The position numbers were made by a program, and so were the translations under genes. The notes below the pieces were generated by a model. It ran no database searches. It saw only the letters and a program-made list of their open reading frames with translations, and was not told where the DNA came from. Below are positions 50,074-59,026 of a stretch of DNA of 64,000 nt, in pieces. This DNA comes from Glaciimonas sp. (GTDB lineage Bacteria; Pseudomonadota; Gammaproteobacteria; Burkholderiales; Burkholderiaceae_D): contig JABBOY010000042.1 of the NCBI GenBank assembly GCA_012927585.1, forward strand, positions 1 through 64,000, read 5' to 3'. The number at the start of each line of letters is the position of its first letter. Position 1 is the first letter of the stretch.

Positions 50074-51303
50074 TCAGGTAAAAAAATACGGTAGCCAGGT
50101 AGCAAGCATGATCAGAATCAGGCCCAGCCCAGTACGCGCTGCGAACTGCGTGCCGCCAGCCAGGTAGGCAGCCGCGATCTTGCTGAAGGTATTGGTGGAA
50201 AAGGCAATCAGGATAGCCAGCAACAATTCGGGCATTTCCAGCATGCCGCCGGCACCCAGAGATAGCACCGAGCCGGTTGCGGCGTGTACATCGACAAAAC
50301 CTGCCACGGCGGCGCCCACCGTAACCGCGGCAAGTCCCAGATGAGCGTTGGTGTAAGCGACCGCCGCAGTCACGCCGGTCAGGATCAGCGCGAACAATAA
50401 AGCTTGCGTCAGGCTGAAAGCATGGCCTTTGGGTTTGGCGTATTCTGCGCTGGCCTGATGACCGAATAGGCTAATTACCGACACCGTGACCGCCGCCGCC
50501 AGACCCGACAATAGGCTCGGCGCTAAAGTTGCCAACGCGGCGGGGTAGATTGTTGCACTGACTATGAATAACAACAGAAAGGTCGCGATATTCGATAGCA
50601 GCGTGCCCGTTACGCAGGCATTGAGCAGTTCGGCTTGTTGCCGACAGCGGGCACCCAGGGCGGCAGTCGTTGCGGTGCTGGAGACAAAGCCTGATGCCAG
50701 CCCGGATAGCGCCAACCCCAGCCTCGCGCCGGCCAGGCGCAAGGCGACGTAACCGCCCGCCTGTAGCGCCATAATCAGTATTACCAGGCTCCACAAGCGA
50801 CGTGGGTTTGCTCCCGCTAGCCAGGTGACCGGCGTATTGGGCATCAGCGGCAACACCACCAGTGCGGCACCCGCCAACAGCAGGGCGTCACGCAACTCCA
50901 ACTCCGTCAGGGATTCCTTGAAAAAATGATGGAGCGGGCTGCGAAAAGTTAGCAAGCCGGCTACGACGACTGCTGCGGCAGCCGACACTGCGGGGTTTTC
51001 CATCGCATTGACACCCAGCAAAAAAGTCGTAAACAGTGCTAATTCGGTTGTGATGCCGGGGTCGTCTGTGCGCTCGCGCCAGTAGTGAACGATGGTGAGC
51101 GCCAGGATCAGCAGCGCGGCAACCGCCACCAGCGCCGGATGCAGCATTTGCGCCAATGCGCCGGTGAAAGACGCCAGCGCAAAACTGCGCACTCCGGCAT
51201 AGGTGCGGTTCGGCCCGCTGCCCTTTCTGCGCTCGCGATCGATGCCAATGAGCAAACCGCAACCTAGTGCAACCGACAGGCCGATCAGTATGGAGTCACT
51301 CAT
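50074..51303 (-). CDS. MgtC/SapB-family membrane protein with DUF4010
   Basis: A 409-residue membrane protein. The first ~130 residues are MgtC-like (GCGLLIGIDRERR, YAGVRSFALASFTGALA), and the rest is a DUF4010 domain with about eight helices. MgtC proteins aid growth at low magnesium, but this long form has not been assigned a transport activity. Single gene; a nine-C run lies just after its end (50044-50052). Confidence 0.85.
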   Translation of the reverse strand: MSDSILIGLSVALGCGLLIGIDRERRKGSGPNRTYAGVRSFALASFTGALAQMLHPALVAVAALLILALTIVHYWRERTDDPGITTELALFTTFLLGVNAMENPAVSAAAAVVVAGLLTFRSPLHHFFKESLTELELRDALLLAGAALVVLPLMPNTPVTWLAGANPRRLWSLVILIMALQAGGYVALRLAGARLGLALSGLASGFVSSTATTAALGARCRQQAELLNACVTGTLLSNIATFLLLFIVSATIYPAALATLAPSLLSGLAAAVTVSVISLFGHQASAEYAKPKGHAFSLTQALLFALILTGVTAAVAYTNAHLGLAAVTVGAAVAGFVDVHAATGSVLSLGAGGMLEMPELLLAILIAFSTNTFSKIAAAYLAGGTQFAARTGLGLILIMLATWLPYFFT

Positions 51304-51412
51304 GCCGATAAAGATCGGTGACGGCCAATTGCGGCGCTAGGCGTGGCTTCATTTTGGGTCGGCAGGGCCTGTCGTAGTGTTTCAATGAACGCTTATTTAT
51401 AATATAAAAATG

Positions 51413-51471
51413 GGAGTATGCATTTTTTACATGCTTTGTCCGCATTAAAACAATGCGGTGTTAAAAAGTAC
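51413..51471 (+). repeat. 60-bp intergenic repeat, copy 5
   Basis: GGAGTAT at 51413 and CCGCAT at 51440 (27 bases apart), with CCGCATT pairing with AATGCGG across AAAAC, ending in TAAAAAGTAC at 51462-51471. Between the MgtC-family gene and the lipoprotein gene. Confidence 0.75.
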
Positions 51472-51492
51472 AACTTCCAGTATGTATTAATC

Positions 51493-51987
51493 TCAATACG
51501 AACTGCCAGTCGCGCTCGATTTCTGGCTGGACTTTTCGACAGATGCTTTAAGCTTGTCGATCGATGCCGTAAAAGCGGTCTTCATGTCTTGCCAGGCATT
51601 TGCGCCGGCGACTTTAAGTGCGTTGAATTTCGTCTCAACCTCTTTAAGATCCGGCTCGAAACCCCGAATATCCGATGCCAGCTTTTCTTTCAGTGCAACG
51701 CTGGCGTCTTGCGCCTTGACTTTCAATGCCTCGACTTGGGCTGTCAATTGATCGATTTCCTGGCGTGCCATTTGCAGTGTGGATTCACGCTCGCTCTGGC
51801 TGGGCGCTGTTGTACTGTTTGCGGCGCCGTTTGCACCGTCTTGCTTGACTTCCATTTGCGGTGCCGGTTGTTCTGCCGTACTTACTTTCGGTAACGGTCC
51901 TTCAGCCTTATCGCAAGCTGCCAGCAAGCTTAGGCTAGTCGTTAATGCGATGGCGATGGCAATTACAGATAATCCGGTTCGTTTCAT
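51493..51987 (-). CDS. Coiled-coil lipoprotein of unknown function
   Basis: A 164-residue lipoprotein. The start at MKRTGLSV (51987) gives a type II signal peptide with lipobox LLAAC near residue 24. A Ser/Thr/Gln-rich linker follows, then a long helical region (about 70-150) with heptad-like patterns (ARQEIDQLTAQVEALKVKA). A longer frame to 52062 lacks a proper signal. Similar lipoproteins in betaproteobacteria are uncharacterised. Confidence 0.75.
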   Translation of the reverse strand: MKRTGLSVIAIAIALTTSLSLLAACDKAEGPLPKVSTAEQPAPQMEVKQDGANGAANSTTAPSQSERESTLQMARQEIDQLTAQVEALKVKAQDASVALKEKLASDIRGFEPDLKEVETKFNALKVAGANAWQDMKTAFTASIDKLKASVEKSSQKSSATGSSY

Positions 51988-52140
51988 CTTGGGCCTCATA
52001 GGGAAAAGAGAGAAGCATGGAATGCCTGCAGCAAGGATGACGCATACCGGAGGCCGGCACAAGCATTTCCGGCGGCATGCAACAGTCTGCCGGCGGTCTG
52101 AGAAACATCGGGTCGCGCCATAAAAACCCGTTTTCAGTAT

Positions 52141-53835
52141 TCAAGCCGCTTCCGCATGCTCCACCATCAGTTGCACCCGCGTTACGCCGTTGTATTCATT
52201 GGCGTCGAGCCGGAACGCAACGCGGGTGCGTTCCGGCAGTGCATCGGCGTGGCCGAACCAGATCGCGTCATAGCGCTGGCCGTTTTTTTCCAACAGCAGT
52301 TTCAGGTGCCGTTCTTTGAGGACACGCTGACTGATGACGCGGAATTCGTCGCAAAACAGCGGCGGCGCGAAACCTTGGCCCCACACCTGGCCATCCATGA
52401 TTTCTATGAACTGGGTGCTGAAATACGCGTCCTCCAGCGGGCCGTCGGTCTCTATGATGCGCTCCAGTTGATGCGCGCCGAGCCAGGATTGGCCGACTGC
52501 CTCGAACGCTTTTGAAAATGCCGGCAAGGCATCGGCGCGAATCGTCAAGCCAGCCGCCATCGCATGGCCGCCGAATTTTTCGATCAAAGTCGGGGCTTGC
52601 TTGGACACCAGATCGAGCGCATCGCGTAAATGAAAGCCCGGTATTGAGCGGCCCGAGCCTTTGATTAGCCCTGCACCGCCGGGTGCGAAGGTGATGGTCG
52701 GGCGGTAAAATTTATCCTTCAGGCGCGAGGCGACGATGCCGATCACACCCTGATGCCAGCTTTCGTCGAACACGGTGATAGTGGTGCTGTCCTGCGGCGC
52801 GAAGTCGTCCAGGTGCAGGAGCGCGGCGTCCTGCATCTCGGCTTCGATCGTGCGCCGTTCGATATTGATTTCATTGAGCTGTTGCGCAATCGCCCAGGCC
52901 CGGCCTTCGTCATCGGTGGTCAGACATTCGATGCCGAGCGACATATCGGCCAGCCGTCCGGCCGCGTTTAGTCGCGGCCCGAGCGCAAAGCCGAGATCGA
53001 ACGGTGTGGCGCGCCGGGCTTCGCGCCCGGCAGCACGAAACAGCGCCGCCACCCCGGCGTGCATGCGGCCGGCGCGCATGCGCTTCAAACCTTGCGCCAC
53101 CAGGATGCGGTTATTTGCATCGAGCTTGACCACGTCGGCCACAGTACCGAGCGCCACCAAGTCGAGCAAAGGGTCCAGCTTGGGCTGGCTCTGAGCATCG
53201 AATACACCGCGCTGGCGCATTTCGGCCCGCAACGCTAGCAGCACATAAAACATCACGCCTACCCCGGCCAGGTTTTTGCTGGAGAAACCGCATTCGGGCT
53301 GATTCGGGTTGACAATCACGCGCGCATTCGGCAGCGCGTCGCCCGGCAAGTGGTGGTCGGTAACCACCACCTCGACGCCGCGCCGGTTGGCTTCAGCTAC
53401 GCCGTCGATACTGGCGATGCCGTTATCGACGGTGACGATGATGTCGGGTGATTTTTCGCGGATGGTCAAATCGACGATTTCGGGCGTTAGTCCATAACCG
53501 TATTCAAATCGGTTCGGCACGATGAAATCGACCTGCGCGCCTAAAGCACGCAAGCCGCGCAAGCCGACCGCGCAGGCAGTGGCGCCGTCGCAGTCGTAAT
53601 CGGCAACGATCACCAGTTTTTTGCCAGCGGCAATCGCGTCGGCCAGAAATGCCGCCGCCTCATTAATGTGCAGCAAGCCGCCGGGAGCCATTAATGCTTT
53701 CAAATCGCTCGACAACTCGTGTATTTCGGTCAGACCGCGCGCCGCATACACGCGCGCCAAAACCGGATGGACGCCGCTCTGGCGCAGCATCTCGGAAGCG
53801 CGGAAAGAATAGGGGCGGGTGGTGATTCTGGTCAT
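52141..53835 (-). CDS. recJ: Single-stranded-DNA exonuclease RecJ
   Basis: 5'-3' exonuclease of recombination and mismatch repair. 564 residues: DHH domain with VIADYDCDGATA and VTDHHLPGD (metal ligands), GPRLNAAGR, then DHHA1 with GGHAMAAG and a C-terminal OB-like domain. The following minus-strand neighbour upstream (54086-55144) is the protein usually encoded beside recJ in this group. Confidence 0.96.
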   Translation of the reverse strand: MTRITTRPYSFRASEMLRQSGVHPVLARVYAARGLTEIHELSSDLKALMAPGGLLHINEAAAFLADAIAAGKKLVIVADYDCDGATACAVGLRGLRALGAQVDFIVPNRFEYGYGLTPEIVDLTIREKSPDIIVTVDNGIASIDGVAEANRRGVEVVVTDHHLPGDALPNARVIVNPNQPECGFSSKNLAGVGVMFYVLLALRAEMRQRGVFDAQSQPKLDPLLDLVALGTVADVVKLDANNRILVAQGLKRMRAGRMHAGVAALFRAAGREARRATPFDLGFALGPRLNAAGRLADMSLGIECLTTDDEGRAWAIAQQLNEINIERRTIEAEMQDAALLHLDDFAPQDSTTITVFDESWHQGVIGIVASRLKDKFYRPTITFAPGGAGLIKGSGRSIPGFHLRDALDLVSKQAPTLIEKFGGHAMAAGLTIRADALPAFSKAFEAVGQSWLGAHQLERIIETDGPLEDAYFSTQFIEIMDGQVWGQGFAPPLFCDEFRVISQRVLKERHLKLLLEKNGQRYDAIWFGHADALPERTRVAFRLDANEYNGVTRVQLMVEHAEAA

Positions 53836-53876
53836 GGTGTTGTCTTTTTTAACGGATGTTACGGATTGTCCACGAA

Positions 53877-53894
53877 AGACACGAAAAGCACGAA
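53877..53894. repeat. 18-bp repeat, second copy
   Basis: Identical to 49954-49971, and located 42 bases upstream of the recJ start. Preceded by CACGAA, so the CACGAAA unit recurs three times here. Confidence 0.6.
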
Positions 53895-53927
53895 CAGGCG
53901 TTCAGAATGCGATGAGTTAAAAAATAA

Positions 53928-53988
53928 GGAGTATGCCAATTTTCATGGTAATTACCGCATGTATTTAATGCTGATATAAAATATACTC
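53928..53988 (+). repeat. 60-bp intergenic repeat, copy 6
   Basis: GGAGTAT at 53928 and CCGCAT at 53955 (27 bases apart), ending AAATATACTC at 53979-53988. Here the outer GAGTAT and ATACTC form perfect inverted ends, suggesting the element is a small inverted-repeat unit. Confidence 0.75.
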
Positions 53989-54085
53989 TACAAAATAACC
54001 TGACTCTTTACTTACTTTATGCGCGGTTTCAGGAAGTAGGGTGCGCCATGCGCACCGGATCACCCTGCTGCGGTTGATACATTAC

Positions 54086-55144
54086 TTACAGAAGTTTGTT
54101 GAGCGTCGGCTGCAACCAGAACCGTCGCAGCGCCATTCTGCTGGTGCGGTAACCGCGCAATTCTTTGTTATGGTTCAGGATCAGCCCGATGCTGCTAATT
54201 TTACCGGCCTTCAAGGCGTCCAGCAGCGGCGCGAACCAGTGCAATTCCAAGTCCTGCATTTGCCCTAACCAGCGTCCCCAGTCGCCGGCCAGTGCCGCTT
54301 CCAGCAGCGCATCGAGTACCAGCAAGCCCCGTTGCGGCGCAGCCGAAATCAGTTGCCCGGCAGTCATGCCGCGAGTTTGACCCAGCGCGCCCATCCACTC
54401 GGGCAGGTTGATCGCGGCGGTGTAAGGAGAGCGCGCCGAGGTTTGCTCCGCCAGCATGGCGGTTGGCGTGCCACCCCACAGCCAGAGCGAATTGATAGGC
54501 TTTTGGCCGCGCATTTCACGCGCTTGATTGAGCGCATGCTCGTGCCAGTGCATCTGGACCTCGTTTTGCAGCTTGCGCCAGTCGCGCTCGCCGTTACCCT
54601 TGGGCATCCAGATATCGATATTGTGGCCGCAGGCCGCGTCCGGCGTCGAGGTACGCAACGCATTCCAGGCATCGGCGCGCATGAACCAGGTATGCGCGTC
54701 GCCATAGCGCAGCGGCATCCCAATTTCTGAAAATAGCGGTTCGGCCAAGTCGAACAGGGTGCGCGATTCTTGCTCGGAAATCAGTAACTGCCGCTGATCC
54801 ATCAGCACCAGATGGTCACGCGTGACATGAATATGAACCGGCTGCAGCAGAAACCAGACGCCGTCATCCGGCTTCAGACCGAACATTGTCATCGCCGCCG
54901 CCGCCGCCGGCGGGCTGCCACCCTGCGCCAAATTTTCAGCCAGAGCGAATTGATGCGCCAGCCAGGTTTCGTGCGGCAGGGCGTTCTCAAAGCCGTCGAA
55001 GCTCTGCCATTCGGGCGCTTGCTGCTCGCTTCTGGCACGTCCAAGCAGGGCAGCTAACGCCGGAGTTTTTAATTGTCTGATCAGGTCAGACGCCAGTTCG
55101 GGCGGCGGCAGGCCGAACGGTAGCAGGATGTCGATATGGCTCAT
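54086..55144 (-). CDS. Conserved protein encoded beside recJ
   Basis: A 352-residue soluble protein from MSHIDILLPFGLPP (55144). Betaproteobacterial genomes carry this gene next to recJ and annotate it loosely as a phosphoglycerate-mutase-like or regulatory protein; I see no phosphatase catalytic motif and cannot confirm that. Conserved-looking patches are WFLLQPVHIHV, NEVQMHWHEH and SLWLWGGG-like SLWLWGGTP. Likely co-transcribed with recJ, though the 250-base gap holds a repeat. Confidence 0.7.
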   Translation of the reverse strand: MSHIDILLPFGLPPPELASDLIRQLKTPALAALLGRARSEQQAPEWQSFDGFENALPHETWLAHQFALAENLAQGGSPPAAAAAMTMFGLKPDDGVWFLLQPVHIHVTRDHLVLMDQRQLLISEQESRTLFDLAEPLFSEIGMPLRYGDAHTWFMRADAWNALRTSTPDAACGHNIDIWMPKGNGERDWRKLQNEVQMHWHEHALNQAREMRGQKPINSLWLWGGTPTAMLAEQTSARSPYTAAINLPEWMGALGQTRGMTAGQLISAAPQRGLLVLDALLEAALAGDWGRWLGQMQDLELHWFAPLLDALKAGKISSIGLILNHNKELRGYRTSRMALRRFWLQPTLNKLL

Positions 55145-55353
55145 GCCGCGATTGTAGGACAAAAAGCGCACACTAATCCCGCCGGCTTTGCAGCACGCGG
55201 CCAGTTTTACTCACGCGCCTGATATTGATTTTTCGTCGATCTTTCTTGTTGACGGCGGGCAGTCGCAGTAATCTACCTGCACTAATAAAAGCCTGAAGAG
55301 CCAACCATGTCGGCAAAATGTATGCACAACATTAAGAAAGCGGATCGAGCGTT

Positions 55354-55737
55354 ATGATTATTCCAATCGCAGTCATTGCTGCAGGCGCATCACTGGGCTC
55401 CTTACTGCGCTGGCGGCTAGGACTGACGTTGAATGCGATCTGGCCGAATTTGCCACTTGGCACTCTGTTGGCAAATCTGATCGGCGGCTTGCTGGTTGGC
55501 ATTGCGAGCGAAGTTTTGGTCAGCCGGAGCGCCATTCCGCCCGAATGGCGCCTGGCCATCATTACCGGCTTTCTGGGCGGCCTGACCACGTTTTCCACCT
55601 TCTCGCTGGAAGTCAGCACCCAGTTGCAGCAGGGCAGAATCGTCAACGCTACGATAGAAATATTGGTCCATGTGGTGGGTTCGGTGCTGCTGACAATCGT
55701 CGGCATCGTCATTACGCAACAAGTCTTGCGCGCTTGA
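55354..55737 (+). CDS. crcB: Fluoride channel CrcB (Fluc)
   Basis: Small fluoride channel; dimers expel fluoride. 127 residues with four helices and the signature GGLTTFSTFS near residues 75-84, plus GASLGSLLRW and NLIGGLLVG. Followed 25 bases on by a DUF190 gene, a common partner. I looked for a fluoride riboswitch upstream and found none. Confidence 0.93.
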   Translation: MIIPIAVIAAGASLGSLLRWRLGLTLNAIWPNLPLGTLLANLIGGLLVGIASEVLVSRSAIPPEWRLAIITGFLGGLTTFSTFSLEVSTQLQQGRIVNATIEILVHVVGSVLLTIVGIVITQQVLRA

Positions 55738-55762
55738 TTCGGCCTGGTTCAAGGAGAATTGC

Positions 55763-56092
55763 ATGAACGGTTATCAACTGACATTCTTTACCCAGCAAGA
55801 CCGCCGTCACAGCCATCAGCCACTTGCAGAATGGCTGATGGCGCTAGTGCAGTCGATGCAAATTCGAGGAGCAACCCTGCGCACCGCGCAGGAAGGCATC
55901 GACCGCCATCACAAGCTGCATTCCGCCCATTTTTTCGAATTAACCGATCAACCGGTCGAGATCACCATGGTGGTATCCGAAGAAGAGTCGGCAAGACTGT
56001 TCGAGCGTTTGAATGCGGAGCCGGGATTGCATCTTTTTTACGCTAAATCCGCAGTTGAATTCGGCACCATTGGAGAAGCCCAACAACCGTAA
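55763..56092 (+). CDS. DUF190 protein
   Basis: A 109-residue DUF190 protein: small, PII-like fold family, often paired with crcB. The family pattern YQLTFFTQQD, the HHKLHSAHFFEL loop and PVEITMVVSE are present. Function is not established; regulation of the fluoride channel is a guess from pairing. AAGGAGAA precedes the ATG. Confidence 0.88.
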   Translation: MNGYQLTFFTQQDRRHSHQPLAEWLMALVQSMQIRGATLRTAQEGIDRHHKLHSAHFFELTDQPVEITMVVSEEESARLFERLNAEPGLHLFYAKSAVEFGTIGEAQQP

Positions 56093-56280
56093 TTGCGCGT
56101 CTGGCGCAGCGGGTAAAAGAGGTATGTTCATGTTACTGTTCCCAAGAACCCCAAGCCTCGTCTCGAACCCGGAACTCGATTCGCAGGCGCACCGGCAAAC
56201 CACCGGAGTGTGCACTGTTCGCCGGGTATTTCGAAAAGCTCTACCACGCCTGCAATCTGGATGCGCAGGGGGTCGGCGAA

Positions 56281-56679
56281 TTGCTCAAGGTTGACGGGCA
56301 AACTCTTGCTGTTAATTTCCGCAGCGTCTGTGAAAAAATAAAGCTGATTCAGGACGAAGACAGCGCGCCCGTTATCATTTGTTATTGTGGCCTGGACGGC
56401 AATAACAAGACAATAGATCAATGGCTGAGTGCGCTTAAAAAGGATGGCCCGGATTTGCTGGCTGATGCGCAAGCTGCAGCCTATAGCGTCACTATTTCGC
56501 GACGCGATGCAATGTGGCCCCTCGCGCAAAGCGATGTGGAAGAAGTCATCCCGGGATTATTCGTCCAAGCAAATAATTTGCTGTATAGCAACCAATTGGG
56601 GCTTATCATCGTTGGGTTTTATCTCCTGTCTCGGCATTCATCGTCTGAAAGGATTTGTCTTGAAACGCTATTGCCTTGA
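56281..56679 (+). CDS. Unrecognised protein upstream of cas3, possibly 5'-truncated
   Basis: A 132-residue frame from a TTG at 56281. The same frame stays open upstream back to at least 56089, just past the DUF190 stop, but contains no ATG, GTG or TTG there, although its translation (e.g. CALFAGYFEKLYHACNLDAQG) looks protein-like. It may be a gene that lost its start at the edge of the CRISPR island. I recognise no domain; the end is 37 bases before cas3. A distinct cas-linked function cannot be claimed. Confidence 0.4.
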   Translation: MLKVDGQTLAVNFRSVCEKIKLIQDEDSAPVIICYCGLDGNNKTIDQWLSALKKDGPDLLADAQAAAYSVTISRRDAMWPLAQSDVEEVIPGLFVQANNLLYSNQLGLIIVGFYLLSRHSSSERICLETLLP

Positions 56680-56716
56680 ACTCTCAGGCGATTTTGCCGT
56701 TGGACGGAAATAACGT

Positions 56717-59017
56717 ATGCAAACAATCGAGAAAATTGTGTATTTCGCGCATAGCGGCAATAACCACGGACAAAGGCATCTTCTCGTCGAGCATCTGAAC
56801 TCAGTTGGAAATATTGCGCACAGCTTTGCAGGCTTGGCAAACTGGGCTAGCGAAGTGAAACTCGCCGGGTTGCTGCACGACCTCGGTAAATACGGAGATC
56901 GCTTCCAGGCGCGACTGCAAGGCAAGGATCAGGGGCTGGATCACTGGTCACAGGGGGCTTGGGTGGCGCTGGCCGAACATAGTGCCATTGCCGCTGCGCT
57001 GGCGATTCAGGGGCATCATGTCGGCCTGCAACGCGCCAACACAGACGCTTTGCGCCGGATGAATCCCCAGAGTCTCACGAAAAACCATCCATTTGGACTT
57101 GCCCTGAGCGATGCCGACCCCATGCGACTCAAACAGCGTGCTGAGGCAGATGGATTGCTCTTCCATACACCAGCACAAACAGCTTTGCATTTACAAAACG
57201 GCATGGCGCAAGCCGTAGCCAACATGCTTGATGTGCGGCTGCTTTTTTCGTGTCTGGTGGATGCGGACTTTCTCGACACCGAGTCGCACTTCGAAGGTGA
57301 TGCGCAAGGCAAGTGCCCACGTCCTGAAGGGCCGAAGTTAGATGCCAGTGCGGCACTCGCAGCACTTGACGCACACATGACGAAACTGCGCGGTGCTACT
57401 GGTGCGCAGGCGCAGGTACGGCAGGCACGGGAAACCTTGTGGCGCGCAGCGGAGCATGCAGGGCAAAGGCAACACGGCTTGTTTACGCTGACTGCCCCCA
57501 CTGGTTCCGGCAAGACGCTAGCCATGCTCAAATTCGCGCTGGAACACGCGGCGCGGCATAACCTAAAACGCGTTGTTCTTGCGGTGCCGTTCCTATCAGT
57601 CATTGAACAAACAGCGCGCGAATATCGAAAGGTATTCAAATCATTCCCGAATAACTTCGTGTTGGAACATCACAGCTTGGCCGGACTAGGGGTCGAAACG
57701 GAACGGCATGATGCCGAAGGTGCAAGCGAACGCCAGCGTCGTCTGCTGGCCGAGAACTGGGACGCGCCTATTGTGTTAACCACCAATGTGCAACTGCTCG
57801 AATCCCTGTTTTCCAATCGTCCATCATCCTGCCGCAAACTGCACAATCTGATGGAATCGGTGATTCTGTTTGACGAAGCGCAAAGCCTGCCAACAGGACT
57901 TGCAGTGCCGACGCTTGCGGCATTGTCGCACCTGTCATCGGCCTACCATTCGAGCGTGGTTTTTGCTACCGCTACCCAACCCGCCTTTGACACACTGCAC
58001 ATTGCAGTGACAAAGCATGCTGTGCAAGGCTGGCAACCCGACGAAGCTGTGCCGGAGCACGCTGAGATGTTCAGCGTGTTGAAACGGGTGGAAGTCTCAT
58101 GGCCGAAGAACGGAGAAAAGCGTGGCTGGGTGGAATTGGCCGCTGATGTGCGCTGCGCGGACCAGGTCTTGTGTGTGGTCAATCTCAAGCGCCACGTCCT
58201 CGCCCTGCTGAAAGAATTAACTGGAACGGAGGGTCTATTCCACCTCTCCACCAACATGTGCGCCGAGCACCGGCGGGATGTATTGGAAAAGGTGCGTGCA
58301 AGGCTCACGGCTGGCAAAACCTGCCGCTTGATTTCTACACAGTGTGTTGAAGCTGGCGTTGATCTCGATTTCCCTTTGGTCTATCGCGCACTCGCGCCAT
58401 TGGATGCCATCGCCCAAGCTGCCGGACGTTGCAACCGTGAAGGCAAGCTCAATGAACAAGGCCTGTTGGGCGAGGTGGTGGTGTTTGAGCCAAACGACGA
58501 AAAAGGACTGCGGTGGTGTTACCCCACGCACGCCTACTATCAAGCCGCTGAAGTCACGCGAACGATGTTGACTCTGCATGGTGATCTGAATATCAACGAT
58601 CCCGCGTTGTATCGCGAATATTACCGGCGGCTTTATGATTTGAACAATCCGGCCAGCCAGAATCAAGCATTGAATGAGGCGATCACGGCCCTGGATTTCC
58701 CGGAAGTTGCCAAGCACTACCGCCTTATCGATCAGAACACCATTCAGGTTTTGGTTCCGTGGGCAGATCGGTGGGATGAGTTTGATACTTTGCGTAGCGA
58801 AGCCGAGCGAGAAGGAATCTCCGCTAAGTGGATGCGCCGCGCTCAGAGTCTTGCCGTTAGCATTTACCAGACAAAAGATGGGCCACCCGCTTGGGTAATT
58901 CCGGCGAAACTCAGACGTGGTGGCACGTCGGACGAGTGGTTTATCCTCGAAGGAGATTACTACGACGACACCCTTGGATTGAATCCACCCAAGGGTGAGC
59001 AGGTTTTTATCGCATAA
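56717..59017 (+). CDS. cas3: CRISPR-associated nuclease-helicase Cas3 (type I-C)
   Basis: Degrades target DNA recruited by Cascade. 766 residues. N-terminal HD nuclease: H12, H54-D55 with K58 (LLHDLGKYG), H100-H101 (QGHHVG) and D183 (LVDADF). SF2 helicase: Walker A APTGSGKT near 260-267, DEAQ box at 386-389, and motif VI QAAGRCNREG at 567-576. All key residues appear intact. First gene of the I-C set, ten bases before cas5c. A long minus-strand frame at 58235-59455 is its shadow. Confidence 0.96.
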   Translation: MQTIEKIVYFAHSGNNHGQRHLLVEHLNSVGNIAHSFAGLANWASEVKLAGLLHDLGKYGDRFQARLQGKDQGLDHWSQGAWVALAEHSAIAAALAIQGHHVGLQRANTDALRRMNPQSLTKNHPFGLALSDADPMRLKQRAEADGLLFHTPAQTALHLQNGMAQAVANMLDVRLLFSCLVDADFLDTESHFEGDAQGKCPRPEGPKLDASAALAALDAHMTKLRGATGAQAQVRQARETLWRAAEHAGQRQHGLFTLTAPTGSGKTLAMLKFALEHAARHNLKRVVLAVPFLSVIEQTAREYRKVFKSFPNNFVLEHHSLAGLGVETERHDAEGASERQRRLLAENWDAPIVLTTNVQLLESLFSNRPSSCRKLHNLMESVILFDEAQSLPTGLAVPTLAALSHLSSAYHSSVVFATATQPAFDTLHIAVTKHAVQGWQPDEAVPEHAEMFSVLKRVEVSWPKNGEKRGWVELAADVRCADQVLCVVNLKRHVLALLKELTGTEGLFHLSTNMCAEHRRDVLEKVRARLTAGKTCRLISTQCVEAGVDLDFPLVYRALAPLDAIAQAAGRCNREGKLNEQGLLGEVVVFEPNDEKGLRWCYPTHAYYQAAEVTRTMLTLHGDLNINDPALYREYYRRLYDLNNPASQNQALNEAITALDFPEVAKHYRLIDQNTIQVLVPWADRWDEFDTLRSEAEREGISAKWMRRAQSLAVSIYQTKDGPPAWVIPAKLRRGGTSDEWFILEGDYYDDTLGLNPPKGEQVFIA

Positions 59018-59026
59018 GGAGGGCAC

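Noticed and set aside
55172-55353. Fluoride riboswitch upstream of crcB
   Set aside because: I looked for the GG-GATG...CGCC core and pseudoknot of the fluoride aptamer and did not find it.
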